From NCBI RefSeq assembly GCF_900106955.1, contig NZ_FNNI01000007.1:124001-188000 (forward strand): DNA of 64,000 bases. The letters are read 5' to 3'. Below the pieces are notes generated by a model. The model had not been told where the DNA came from and made no database searches. It saw nothing but the letters and a program-made list of their open reading frames with translations. The position numbers and the translations under genes are program-made. The DNA comes from Aidingimonas halophila. Lineage in GTDB: Bacteria; Pseudomonadota; Gammaproteobacteria; Pseudomonadales; Halomonadaceae. Below, in pieces: positions 31,667 through 40,902 of the stretch (position 1 is the first letter of the stretch; the number at the start of each line of letters is the position of its first letter).

Positions 31667-31836
31667 TATTTGACGGAGTGTGCATTATTTAAAACACTGC
31701 GCCAACCTTTTTCTTTCCCCGCGAGCATGACTATGGCGTCATAATACTTAGGCATCGGCGATGGCCTCGCTTTCGGCTACACTAGGCACCGTTTTATCGT
31801 CGTGCCGTCTTGGCTCTACCCCTATCGAGGTGAAAT

Positions 31837-34290
31837 TTGGTTGATCCCCTGAATGCATGGTGGGCACAACAACTCGTGCTTTGCGGTTGGCCATTCGATC
31901 CCGACCCGACAGCTATGGAGTCTCAACTCGCTGAGTCGCACCTCATGCAGATGGGGATGCGGGACCGCGGTGAGTTGGGATGGCTGCTTCTGCAAGCTTG
32001 TTCATTGGAACAAGCAAGTCCAACCGTTCAGTTGGCGGCATTGGAGGGGGTGGCGCTGTCCGTTGCCGCTGGCTGGATAGGAGAGTCGCAAGCTCGTGCC
32101 TGGGTTCATCATGTGGCGTCTGATATTTGTCGTCATCATGCGGCGCTGTCGTCGTGGCTGAGTGCATTGCGTCAGGTCCGTGGTGCTGAAGGATGGTGGC
32201 GCGGTGATGACGGCTTTCCGCAGGCGTGTGATGCCCTATTGACACTGGAACGTGAAGGAGACGGTGTCACCTGGGAACGGCTGGAGCAGGCACTAGCCGA
32301 GCCGCAGCCTGATACCTCTCTCTGGGCCGAGCCTACCGTCTGGCGGTTGCGTGCTGTTTTCGCGCCGACGCTGGTGTCCCCGGCGAACGCATCTCTGGAT
32401 ACGCCGCATGCTATTGAGTGGTTGCGTCAGGAGTGGGACATTCGAGGCCGTGACGATCTGATTCGCACGCTTTTATGGCTGGCGGGCCAGGGAGACCGTT
32501 ATCAGTGGGACATGGATGCGATGCAGTTGCTCGACAAGGATGAGCGTGACCGCCAGCGCTGGCTGGTTTCGCTCCAGGAGTCCGCGTCTTATGGACGCAC
32601 GCTGCTTGCGTTCGTGTCCTGTGGCGAACCATTGGAGTGGGCCGCGTGGGATTGGGTGCGGCTGGTGGAGCTCGCGTTCGTCGGTGAGGGCCTGGAGTGG
32701 CTTGATGCTGCTGAGTCCCGGGCATTTGCTGCGCATGGGGCGGATTTGATTGCGCGGCGTTACAGTGATTGGATTGCCTTGTCTCATGCTTATCAGCGTG
32801 GACGCTCCCTCTTCGAAGGGCGCGATGTCATGGCGGATAACGAACATGACTGGCGTTTGCTTTGGTACTCGCCCGCGAGCCCCTGGCAGTTGCCATTGAG
32901 GGAGGTCCTTGATGACAACACGCGAGCAGCATCACGTGCTGCCATTGGCCAGTGGCGAAACGATGCCAGACACTGGGTCCTGACCCTGGCTGCTGTAAGA
33001 GAGCCGGGTCTGTTGGTTCGCCAGGGAACGGCTGTGACTTCGCCTTCCGAGGAGCAGCGCCAGGTAGCCAGGCAGCATTTGCAGGAAGCGTTAGGGCTGT
33101 ATCCCGGTGATGATTTGGCCGAACTCTCGCGTCATTGGCTCCCTGCACAGGCTCATCACCTCAATCAGCTGGCCGCGGATGCTCGTTATAATGCACTACC
33201 GCCTACCGACACCAGGTTAGGCAAACCCGAGCCGGATGCCGTTAATCAGCGGGCAGCCTTGAAACGCTGCAGCCATCATGCGGCCACCATTTACATGGCT
33301 GAAAAGTATGCCTTTCATTTGCAGTTGGCGATGGACAGCGGGGACTTTGATGCCACATCACTCGATGCATTGGCTGAGGCTCTGCGGAGTGTCTTGTGTC
33401 GTTTCTACGGTGATGCGCGACGGCTGCTTGATGCCTGGGCGGCCTGGGAAACAGCCTTGCCCGACGATCATTCTGGTGCGTTGGCTCCGGATATACGCTG
33501 GCATCGTGATGATCCCGGCAGTCCGTTCCATTGGCTCGACTGGTGTGCGACGGCCTGGCACGAGCCGGGCATACGGCCCAGTCTTCGCCGGTTTACCGCT
33601 CAGACATTGGTTGGACCGTTGAACCCCAATGTCTGGGCGGAGCCGGTGAAGGAGAGTGAGCGTGAATGCCGGGCGATTCGTGAATGGCTCGATGAGCAGT
33701 ATGCCCTGCAGGATCGTGATGCATTGCTTGAGTTTCTTGATTACCTGCTCAATGCCGGTGATCGTCAGGACTATCAGATCAATTATGCACCCTACACCCT
33801 CAACAAGGAGCGGCTGGCATCGGAAATCGCGATGCTGGAAGCCAGCGCCTGCAATGAGGATGACCGCAATCACCTATTGCGACTCGAGCGAGTGCAGAAA
33901 AACGATGCGTGCTGCAATGATGTGGACATGGCAGCCTGGGACATTGCCCAGAGTATCGATCTGGCCATGGCGGGACGACAGTTAGGCTGGCTGGATGACC
34001 AGACGTTCGATCTCTATCTGGAAACGGCTTATTCACTGGCGCAGACGCACTATGGTGATTGGTCGGCCTACGCCGCAGGACTCTATGCAGGGTTTGCATT
34101 TTTCATGGCGGAAACCGAAGAACGTCATACGTTTCTTCAGCGCTTTCGTGACGCGCTGGTCGGCTGGTTGACCGGGGCGCCACCGCTTGCCGGTCCGTGG
34201 TCGAGCCTGGATTTTCCTGGCGCACGGCCACATCACTGGGCGCCCATGCATATCGATACCTTGCTGGGAGATGCCCATACCCTGCATTGA
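31837..34290 (+). CDS. Large protein with two DUF1266-like domains
   Basis: An 817-residue soluble protein with no signal peptide. Two regions fit the DUF1266 pattern seen in E. coli YbeR/YbeU-like proteins. Region one, about 190-335, has WDIRGRDDLIRTLLWLAGQG, then WDWVRLVELAFVGEGLEWL and the SHAYQRGRSLFEG ending. Region two, about 607-780, has CRAIREWLDEQYALQDRDAL, then AAWDIAQSIDLAMAGRQLGW and the closing AAGLYAGFAFF. The flanks (1-185 and 340-600) are helical and Trp-rich but unrecognised. The start is a TTG preceded by GAGGTG; the next in-frame ATG is at 31915. Family function is unknown. Confidence 0.75.
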   Translation: MVDPLNAWWAQQLVLCGWPFDPDPTAMESQLAESHLMQMGMRDRGELGWLLLQACSLEQASPTVQLAALEGVALSVAAGWIGESQARAWVHHVASDICRHHAALSSWLSALRQVRGAEGWWRGDDGFPQACDALLTLEREGDGVTWERLEQALAEPQPDTSLWAEPTVWRLRAVFAPTLVSPANASLDTPHAIEWLRQEWDIRGRDDLIRTLLWLAGQGDRYQWDMDAMQLLDKDERDRQRWLVSLQESASYGRTLLAFVSCGEPLEWAAWDWVRLVELAFVGEGLEWLDAAESRAFAAHGADLIARRYSDWIALSHAYQRGRSLFEGRDVMADNEHDWRLLWYSPASPWQLPLREVLDDNTRAASRAAIGQWRNDARHWVLTLAAVREPGLLVRQGTAVTSPSEEQRQVARQHLQEALGLYPGDDLAELSRHWLPAQAHHLNQLAADARYNALPPTDTRLGKPEPDAVNQRAALKRCSHHAATIYMAEKYAFHLQLAMDSGDFDATSLDALAEALRSVLCRFYGDARRLLDAWAAWETALPDDHSGALAPDIRWHRDDPGSPFHWLDWCATAWHEPGIRPSLRRFTAQTLVGPLNPNVWAEPVKESERECRAIREWLDEQYALQDRDALLEFLDYLLNAGDRQDYQINYAPYTLNKERLASEIAMLEASACNEDDRNHLLRLERVQKNDACCNDVDMAAWDIAQSIDLAMAGRQLGWLDDQTFDLYLETAYSLAQTHYGDWSAYAAGLYAGFAFFMAETEERHTFLQRFRDALVGWLTGAPPLAGPWSSLDFPGARPHHWAPMHIDTLLGDAHTLH

Positions 34291-34446
34291 AGGGCGATGT
34301 ATAGTCGTCGGAATGTGCAACGTGTGTCCCTGAATTCGCCAATGACGTGAAAGTCGATTATATTCATTCACTTTGTAGGTGGCTCGACCATGCATCAAGA
34401 GGGATTGAGGTCGAGCCGTGTCCATGGATAACAAGAGAGCATCAGG

Positions 34447-35040
34447 ATGCTGCGACTTGCAGGATGCGTTTTTTTGCTGGCGACTTTGGCCGGATGTGCT
34501 GGTACAACGACACAAGAGCCGCCGAGTGATGCCGATTACTTCAGTCACGGTTCGGCGGAAACGCTCCCTCATTCTCCCCTCGATGAGCCGTTGGTACAGA
34601 GTTTTCTGCAACCGTCGCCCAAGGTCGTTCGCCAGGCGCTGCTGGATGAGCATGAACGCTGGGTCGGAACACCGTATAGACTAGGGGGAGAGGGCGAGTA
34701 CGGTATCGATTGCTCGGCGCTGGTCCAGGCTATCTTCGATGAACGTTTCGATACGCATCTGCCCCGAACGACGGAGTCCCAAGCCGTGGAAGGGCACCGT
34801 GTTTCTCTCGAAGAATTGGAAGCGGGCGATCTCGTCTTTTTCAGACCGCCGGGTGTCTACCGCCATGTGGGAATCTACGTCGGTGAAGGTCGCTTTCTGC
34901 ATGCCTCCACCTCGCAAGGCGTCATGCTTTCTGAAATAGACAACCTCTATTGGCAGCGCCACTTCTGGCAGGCGCGTCGCCCCATGGAGCCGACCCGCCT
35001 TGCGCATCGTGCCATGCTATCGCGCTATTCCGGCTCCTGA
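34447..35040 (+). CDS. NlpC/P60-family lipoprotein (Spr/MepS-like)
   Basis: A predicted outer-membrane lipoprotein of 197 residues with peptidoglycan endopeptidase fold. The signal peptide ends at a lipobox LAGC, with Cys17 as the lipidation site. The NlpC/P60 domain covers about 65-180. The catalytic Cys is in YGIDCSALVQAIF, the His in RHVGIYVGEG, and a polar third residue probably in FLHASTSQGV. By family it would cleave meso-diaminopimelate-D-Ala cross-links during wall growth. The 3' end overlaps the converging LysR gene by 16 bases. Confidence 0.92.
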   Translation: MLRLAGCVFLLATLAGCAGTTTQEPPSDADYFSHGSAETLPHSPLDEPLVQSFLQPSPKVVRQALLDEHERWVGTPYRLGGEGEYGIDCSALVQAIFDERFDTHLPRTTESQAVEGHRVSLEELEAGDLVFFRPPGVYRHVGIYVGEGRFLHASTSQGVMLSEIDNLYWQRHFWQARRPMEPTRLAHRAMLSRYSGS

Positions 35041-35939
35041 TCATGGTGATCGGTGAGCGCTTGCTGATGGTCGACGACAAAGTCGACAAAAGCACGCTCC
35101 GCACGTGATAACCCGGCCCGCGCCGACCAGGCCAGGCAGAGATCCAGCCAGGCCGGTGGGTCGAAAGAGACGGCGGCCAGGCCGGGGTCATCGATGACCC
35201 GCCGCAGGAACGTCGTTATACCAAAGCCTTGACGAACAATGGCCTTGGTGAGTGGGATCAGGTTGGATTGAAAAGCAATATCGGGCTGATACTGGGTGTC
35301 TCGAGCCAGTGTGTCCACGAATTCACGGTGGAAATAGCCATCCTGAAAAAGCACCAGAGGTTCTCTGAAGAATGCGTCTGCGGTAACGGCGTTTCGCTGT
35401 GCAAACTCATGATCATGAGGCACGCAGACCACCATTTCTTCTCGAAGAAAATGTCGTCGTTCCAGCGATTGGCTGTCGGCGTCATCCATCACCACACCCA
35501 AGTCCAGCTCACCATCATGAATCATTTGCTGCAGGCGCCGTGTCCCGGCTTCGATCACGGTCAGCCGAATGCCGGGGTGTTGCGCCTTGAATCCCATCAG
35601 TAGTGGCGGGAAGTAGTAGGACCCCAGCATGGAGGGAATGCCAATGCGGACTTCTCCCTTGACCAGGCCGTGCAGCTCTCGCATCGCCAGATGGGCGGCC
35701 TCGGCATGAGCCAGCAATTCACGCGCATGCTGGCAGAGGATGTCCCCTTCGGGCGTCAGGCTGATGCGTCGTTCATGACGGTGGAGGAGTTGAACGTCCA
35801 GACGCTCTTCCAGGCTGGCGATGGTCTGGCTGACAGCTGACTGCGCAACATGCAATTCTCGGGCAGCAGCGCTGAATCCGCCGTGATCGGCAATCGTCAC
35901 GAAGACTCGCAGGGCACGTAGATCGAAGGGAAGGGCCAT
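35025..35939 (-). CDS. LysR-family regulator (YnfL-like)
   Basis: A LysR-type activator/repressor, 304 residues. The HTH is at about 6-65 (LRALRVFVTIADHGGFSAAA, then LHVAQSAVSQTIASLEERLD) and the effector domain at 90-295 (GEVRIGIPSMLGSYYFPPLL). It is divergent from an MFS transporter gene across an 88-base gap. That matches the ynfL-ynfM arrangement in E. coli, so it probably controls that transporter. The AT-rich gap could hold its T-N11-A binding site. No clear ribosome-binding site is visible. Confidence 0.92.
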   Translation of the reverse strand: MALPFDLRALRVFVTIADHGGFSAAARELHVAQSAVSQTIASLEERLDVQLLHRHERRISLTPEGDILCQHARELLAHAEAAHLAMRELHGLVKGEVRIGIPSMLGSYYFPPLLMGFKAQHPGIRLTVIEAGTRRLQQMIHDGELDLGVVMDDADSQSLERRHFLREEMVVCVPHDHEFAQRNAVTADAFFREPLVLFQDGYFHREFVDTLARDTQYQPDIAFQSNLIPLTKAIVRQGFGITTFLRRVIDDPGLAAVSFDPPAWLDLCLAWSARAGLSRAERAFVDFVVDHQQALTDHHDQEPE

Positions 35940-36027
35940 AAGAATATCCGATGGAATGTATCTTAATGTTCTATTTGGATGATGCCTTAATTCACGCGAT
36001 CATGACCATCCCAGCCAGGAGATATCC

Positions 36028-37233
36028 ATGATCGAAGCATATAGCCGTGAGTGGTGGCGTGCGACGCTGGCGCTGTGCCTCGGATCCTTTACGGTATTCA
36101 TCAATTTGTATGCCCCCCAGCCGTTGTTGCCGGAGCTCCGACATACCTTTGGTATCTCGACGCTGGTGGTCGGGCTGGCGATGTCAGTGGCAACCTTGAC
36201 ACTGGCGATGTCGTTGCTGTTTTTCGGAACGCTGTCCGATGCCATTGGTCGGCGTGCGATCATGCGCATTACCTTGTTGTTGACCGGCTTGTGTTCGCTG
36301 GTGGTGACGCTCGCGCCGAACTTCGCAGCACTGCTGATCGTGCGGGCGCTGCAAGGATTCGTGCTTGGGGGGTTGCCTGCTGTGGCCATCGCCTGGATGG
36401 GAGATGAGTTTGATAAGCGAGCCCTGATGTTGGCGGTGGGCTTCTATATCAGTGCCAATACTCTGGGAGGTATCGGCGGGCGTGTCATTGGTGGCACAGC
36501 GGCGCATCTGGGAGGATGGCAAGCCAGCTTTCTCGCGGTCGGTATTCTCAGCATGGTATGCATTGTAATGTTCTGGCGGCTATTGCCGCCGGCCCGCCAC
36601 TTCCAGGCGACACCTTTCAAGTGGCGACCGGCACTGCAATCGATCCGTGGCCATCTTGCCAATCCTGTACTGTTGGCAGCCTATTTGATCGGCGGCTTGA
36701 ACTTCCTGATTTTCATCAATCAGTACAGCTATATGACCTTCCGGTTGAATGACAGTCCCTACGGTTTGAGCACTCAATGGCTGGGAATGATATTTCTGAC
36801 CTATCTGGGCGGTACGCTGGGGTCGGCGCTATCGGGGCGAGTGGCTCAGCGACTGGCGCAGCCGACCTGCATGATGATGGGAATCGTGATTCTGATGGGC
36901 GGTACACTGATCACGTTAGCCAATCCACTGGCCGTTATTCTTCTGGGACTGACGATCAATGCGTTCGGCTTCTTTTTCTGCCACTCCATGGCGTCCAGCT
37001 GGGTAGGCCGCCATGCTACCGAGGCTCGGGGCAGTGCGTCAGCGCTCTACCTGGTCTTCTACTATGTCGGCGCGAGCCTGGGTGCGTTCTACCTCGAGCC
37101 GTTCTGGCTGGTGGGTGGTTGGCCGGGAGTGGTCATCGCGTCCTGGCTGGTTCTGGTGTTCACCCTTGCCACTGCGGCCTGGTTGAAGCGACGTGAACGT
37201 TCACTCAGCACGTTCCACTCGGCCATCGGCTAG
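36028..37233 (+). CDS. MFS transporter (YnfM-like)
   Basis: An inner-membrane exporter-type MFS protein, 401 residues with 12 predicted helices. MFS motif A appears as FGTLSDAIGRRAIM between helices 2 and 3. The N-terminal NLYAPQPLLPELRHTFGIS is characteristic of the YnfM/arabinose-efflux-like group, and SSWVGRHATEARGSASALYL is the matching C-terminal loop. AGGAG lies upstream of the ATG at good distance. Divergence from a LysR gene supports the YnfL/YnfM pairing. The substrate is unknown. The 3' end overlaps msrA antisense by 33 bases. Confidence 0.9.
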   Translation: MIEAYSREWWRATLALCLGSFTVFINLYAPQPLLPELRHTFGISTLVVGLAMSVATLTLAMSLLFFGTLSDAIGRRAIMRITLLLTGLCSLVVTLAPNFAALLIVRALQGFVLGGLPAVAIAWMGDEFDKRALMLAVGFYISANTLGGIGGRVIGGTAAHLGGWQASFLAVGILSMVCIVMFWRLLPPARHFQATPFKWRPALQSIRGHLANPVLLAAYLIGGLNFLIFINQYSYMTFRLNDSPYGLSTQWLGMIFLTYLGGTLGSALSGRVAQRLAQPTCMMMGIVILMGGTLITLANPLAVILLGLTINAFGFFFCHSMASSWVGRHATEARGSASALYLVFYYVGASLGAFYLEPFWLVGGWPGVVIASWLVLVFTLATAAWLKRRERSLSTFHSAIG

Positions 37234-37851
37234 GCCTCCGGCTTCTTCTTCCCATATTTCCTCAAGACGCTCTTCGCGGCCACAACCGGATTTGTAAAAG
37301 CGGTAACGTACGGGATTTTCCTGATAATAGTTCTGATGTTCGTCACCCGCCGGGTAGAAGGCCTCGAAGTCCTCGATTTCGGTAGCAATGTCTCGGTCGA
37401 AGCGTTCAGCCAATTCGTCACGCGTGCTCTCGGCTAATTCCCGTTGCTCGTCGTTCATGACGAAGATGGCGCTGCGATAGGAGTCGCCCACATCGCAGAA
37501 CTGCCGATTCTCGGCAAAGGGATCGATATTGCGCCAGAATACATAGAGCAAGTCTTCGTAATCGACCCGCTCGGGATCATATGTCACTTCGACGACCTCG
37601 GCGTGGCCGGTGCCGCCGTCGACTACGTCGTTGTATGTTGGAGACTCGACGTGTCCGCCACTGAATCCCGACGTCGTGGACAGCACGCCTGCGACCGGAT
37701 CGAACGCTTCTTCGACACACCAGAAACAGCCGCCGGCAAAGACAGCGCGGGCCGTGTCGCCATCATCATTCTCCTCGGCCTGCGTTGCCGATATGATGGC
37801 AAAGGGCAGGGCGGCAGCAGTCAAATAGCGTAACGCAGTCGATGGTGACAT
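37201..37851 (-). CDS. msrA: Peptide-methionine (S)-S-oxide reductase, exported
   Basis: Reduces S-methionine sulfoxide in proteins or free methionine. It has 216 residues from the ATG at 37851, which has GAGG six bases upstream. The catalytic motif GGCFWCVEEAFDPVAGV contains the nucleophilic Cys. The substrate-site segment YRSAIFVMNDEQ and HQNYYQENPVRYRFYKSGCG are typical. A hydrophobic N-terminus (about residues 3-25, ending ISATQAEEN) looks like a cleavable signal peptide, so the enzyme is probably periplasmic. No msrB partner is adjacent. The coding 3' end overlaps the converging MFS gene. Confidence 0.93.
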   Translation of the reverse strand: MSPSTALRYLTAAALPFAIISATQAEENDDGDTARAVFAGGCFWCVEEAFDPVAGVLSTTSGFSGGHVESPTYNDVVDGGTGHAEVVEVTYDPERVDYEDLLYVFWRNIDPFAENRQFCDVGDSYRSAIFVMNDEQRELAESTRDELAERFDRDIATEIEDFEAFYPAGDEHQNYYQENPVRYRFYKSGCGREERLEEIWEEEAGGLADGRVERAE

Positions 37852-38007
37852 GAGGTGCCTCGAAGGTTGCATGGTTTACTATCCTTGGATAGCGAGAACC
37901 GTTCACAGTTCAGTGCCATCGAGTCTGTAAGGTGTTGGCGTCATATTCCACCAAGGTACAGCCCCGCAGAGACAATCAGAAGCCACAACTTACAGGGAGT
38001 GCCATTC

Positions 38008-40167
38008 TTGTTATCACGCCGGCTGATTCTCGTTGCCGTTCTTGCCACGGCCGTTCTTCTCTTTTTCCTCAGTGGCGCTGATGACGCCTTGACCCTGGAG
38101 GCACTCAAAGCACGCCAGGATCACTTTCAGGATTGGTTGGCCGCAGAACCTTGGGTGGTGTCCGGGGGATTCTTCGTCATTTACGTGGTCATGGCCGCGC
38201 TGTCGCTGCCCGGTGCGACGCTATTGACGGTGTTAGGTGGGGCGCTGTTCGGTTTGGGATGGGGACTGGTGATCATTTCGTTTGCCAGCGCCATGGGTGC
38301 GACTCTGGCCTTCCTGATTGCCCGGACACTGGCGCAGAGCGCTATCGAGCGACGCTTTTCCCGCCAACTGGAGAGTATCAACCGTGGGATCGCCCGCGAG
38401 GGTGCCTTTTATCTTTTCACGTTGCGCCTGATTCCACTCTTCCCGTTTTTCGTCATCAATCTGGTCATGGGCCTGACGCGGATGCGGGTGTGGACCTTCT
38501 ACTGGGTCAGCCAGTTGGGCATGCTGCCTGGCACGGCGGTGTTCGTGAATGCCGGACGTGAGTTGGGCGACCTGGAATCATTGAGTGGTGTGTTGTCGCC
38601 GGGGTTGATTCTCTCGTTTGCATTGATCGGGATATTTCCCCTGCTGGCAAGGCGTGGGGTGGACTATGTCAAGCGCCGTCGCATGGCGCGCCGTTATGGC
38701 AAGCCGCATACCGCCGATTACGATGTGGTCGTGATCGGGGCGGGATCTGCCGGATTGGTTGCCAGTTACATCGCGGCGGCAGTCAAAGCGCGGGTGGCAT
38801 TGGTCGAGAGTGAGCGCATGGGAGGCGATTGCCTGAATACCGGCTGTGTTCCCTCCAAGGCACTCATTGCGTCGGCACGACAGGCCCAGGCCGTTCGCGA
38901 GGCCGGCCGATATGGAATCGAGGCGGGCGAGCCTCGGGTTGATTTCAAGGCGGTAATGGCTCATGTACACCGAGCCATCGACGAAGTGGCTCCTCATGAC
39001 AGCGCGGAACGGTATCAAGGGCTGGGGGTCGAGGTCATCGAGGGACATGCCCGATTGCAGACGCCATGGGAGGTGCGAGTCGATGAGCGCGTGCTCTCTA
39101 CACGTCACGTCATCATCGCCACCGGCGCCAGACCTCGCGTGATGAACTTACCGGGAATGGAACATATCGAGGTACTGACGTCGGATAATCTCTGGCAACT
39201 CGACCGGTTACCTGAGCGACTGGTGATCATTGGAGGAGGGCCGATCGGTTGTGAAATTGGGCAGAGTTTTGCGCGCTTGGGCAGTCAGGTCACGTTAGTT
39301 CAGCGTGATGGCCAGTTATTGGCACGTGAAGATGGTGATGTGGCTGACGTCCTTGCTGCACGGTTGTCACGTGAGGGTGTCGACCTGCGCCTTGGATGGC
39401 AGGCGATACGGGTCGAACCCGGGACGGCACATGACAAGGCAGCGCATGTTCTGGTCGTCGAGCGACCCGGGGAAAACGGGTTTGATATCGAACGAATCGG
39501 CTTCGATCGGATGCTGATGGCCGTAGGTCGACAGGCCAATGTCGAAGGGCTGGGACTCGATGCCCTGGGTATCCCGATGCGGGATGACGGCACTCTGGAT
39601 GTTGACGAGACGTTGCGTAGCCTGCATCCCAACATCTGGGCCTGTGGCGACGTGACCGGTCCTTATCAGCTCACTCATGCCAGTGCCCATCAGGCGTGGC
39701 ATGCTGCCGTGAACGCGCTGTTCGGGGAATTCAAGCGGTTCGGCGTGAATTATCGTTGCCTGCCGGCCGTCGTCTACTGCGAGCCGGAAGTGGCTCGCGT
39801 CGGGCTCAATGAATGTCAGGCCAACGCCCGGAATGTGTCTTATGAGGTGACACGCTATGCGTTCAGTGAGCTGGACCGTGCGATTGCCGAGGATCGTACT
39901 GAAGGTTTTGTCAAAATCCTGACGCCACCGGGCAAGGATCGAATTCTCGGAGTCAGTATCGTGGGGCATGGTGCCGGTGAGATGCTGGCAGAGTTCACGC
40001 TGGCCATGACACAGGGCATCGGTCTCAACAAACTACTGGGAACCGTGCATTCCTACCCGACGTGGTCCGAAGCAGCCAAGGCCAGTGCTGGGGTCTGGAA
40101 AAATGCACACAAGCCTGAACGTCTTCTGAATTTGCTTGAACGCTATTTCCGGTGGCGTCGCCACTGA
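38008..40167 (+). CDS. TVP38/TMEM64 membrane domain fused to FAD disulfide oxidoreductase
   Basis: A 719-residue fusion. Residues 1-225 are a TVP38/TMEM64 (SNARE-associated, DedA-like) membrane domain with about five to six helices and the conserved GATLLTVLGGALFGLGWGL and LRLIPLFPFFVINLVMG. From about 236 a class I pyridine-nucleotide disulfide oxidoreductase begins: FAD motif VIGAGSAG, redox pair Cys275/Cys280 in GGDCLNTGCVPSK, NAD(P) motif IIGGGPIGCEIG, and His681 with Glu688 in HSYPTWSEA. It lacks the C-terminal cysteine pair of mercuric reductase. The start is TTG at 38008 after AGGGAG. It is followed 22 bases later by a phosphatidyltransferase gene. Substrate unknown. Confidence 0.9.
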   Translation: MLSRRLILVAVLATAVLLFFLSGADDALTLEALKARQDHFQDWLAAEPWVVSGGFFVIYVVMAALSLPGATLLTVLGGALFGLGWGLVIISFASAMGATLAFLIARTLAQSAIERRFSRQLESINRGIAREGAFYLFTLRLIPLFPFFVINLVMGLTRMRVWTFYWVSQLGMLPGTAVFVNAGRELGDLESLSGVLSPGLILSFALIGIFPLLARRGVDYVKRRRMARRYGKPHTADYDVVVIGAGSAGLVASYIAAAVKARVALVESERMGGDCLNTGCVPSKALIASARQAQAVREAGRYGIEAGEPRVDFKAVMAHVHRAIDEVAPHDSAERYQGLGVEVIEGHARLQTPWEVRVDERVLSTRHVIIATGARPRVMNLPGMEHIEVLTSDNLWQLDRLPERLVIIGGGPIGCEIGQSFARLGSQVTLVQRDGQLLAREDGDVADVLAARLSREGVDLRLGWQAIRVEPGTAHDKAAHVLVVERPGENGFDIERIGFDRMLMAVGRQANVEGLGLDALGIPMRDDGTLDVDETLRSLHPNIWACGDVTGPYQLTHASAHQAWHAAVNALFGEFKRFGVNYRCLPAVVYCEPEVARVGLNECQANARNVSYEVTRYAFSELDRAIAEDRTEGFVKILTPPGKDRILGVSIVGHGAGEMLAEFTLAMTQGIGLNKLLGTVHSYPTWSEAAKASAGVWKNAHKPERLLNLLERYFRWRRH

Positions 40168-40189
40168 TGATGAACGACTAGGAGCCACC

Positions 40190-40816
40190 ATGCTGGACCG
40201 CTGGACCATGCCTTTGACACAAACGCCGCTGAATTGGCTGGCACGCACCCTGGTGCGTTGCCGGGTGACACCGACGCAAGTTACCGTGGGCGGTTTCATG
40301 GTGGGAATGCTGAGCGTTCCCTTGTTAGCGTGGGAACTTTATGGTTGGGCACTGATAGCCATCTTGATCAATCGGCTTGCAGATGGGCTCGATGGGTCTC
40401 TGGCAAGACGCTCGGAACGGGCCAGTGATGCCGGAGGCTTTCTTGATATCGGGCTGGATTTTCTCTTTTACGCCGCCGTCGTACTCGGTTTTGCGCTCGC
40501 CGATCCCGTCGCCAATGGTGTGGCTGCCGCCATTCTCATGTTTTCCTTCGTGGGGACGGGTAGTTCCTTTCTGGCATTCGCCATCATGGCGGCGAAGCAT
40601 CAATTGGAACGTCCGCATTTCGAACAGAAAGCCTTCTATTACCTGCATGGCCTGACCGAGGGAACGGAAACCGTATTGGCGTTCGTCGTTTTCTGTCTTT
40701 GGCCATCCTTGTTTCCGTGGACGGCCATGGTGTTTGCCGCGGCTTGTCTGATCACGACCGCGACTCGACTGTATGGCGGATACTGGACGCTAAAACAGCA
40801 GGAAAGCCACCACTAG
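40190..40816 (+). CDS. CDP-alcohol phosphatidyltransferase family protein
   Basis: An integral membrane enzyme that would transfer a phosphatidyl or similar phospho-alcohol group from a CDP-activated donor. It has 208 residues from the ATG at 40190, which follows TAGGAG. The family motif D-x2-D-G-x2-A-R...G-x3-D-x3-D is intact, with Asp65, Asp68, Asp86 and Asp90 (ADGLDGSLARRSE, then GGFLDIGLDF). Five to six helices are visible. The acceptor alcohol cannot be inferred. It is the second gene after the TVP38-oxidoreductase fusion and probably co-transcribed. Confidence 0.93.
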   Translation: MLDRWTMPLTQTPLNWLARTLVRCRVTPTQVTVGGFMVGMLSVPLLAWELYGWALIAILINRLADGLDGSLARRSERASDAGGFLDIGLDFLFYAAVVLGFALADPVANGVAAAILMFSFVGTGSSFLAFAIMAAKHQLERPHFEQKAFYYLHGLTEGTETVLAFVVFCLWPSLFPWTAMVFAAACLITTATRLYGGYWTLKQQESHH

Positions 40817-40827
40817 TCCGACCGGCA

Positions 40828-40858
40828 ACAAAAAAGAGCAGCGTATCGCTGCTCTTTT
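40828..40858. terminator. Bidirectional terminator
   Basis: AAAAGAGCAGCG (40832-40843) and CGCTGCTCTTTT (40847-40858) form a 12-bp stem around TAT. T-runs exist for both directions (TTTT on plus, TTTTTT on minus). It separates the converging phosphatidyltransferase and SlyD-like genes. Confidence 0.9.
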
Positions 40859-40902
40859 CGATGGGCCCGCGCGGGCAACCAGCCATGTGAATCGCAACTC
40901 AC

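Noticed and set aside
38008-40167. Mercuric reductase
   Set aside because: The redox CxxxxC is shared by the whole family; the heavy-metal N-terminal domain and the C-terminal vicinal cysteines of MerA are missing and no mer genes are nearby.
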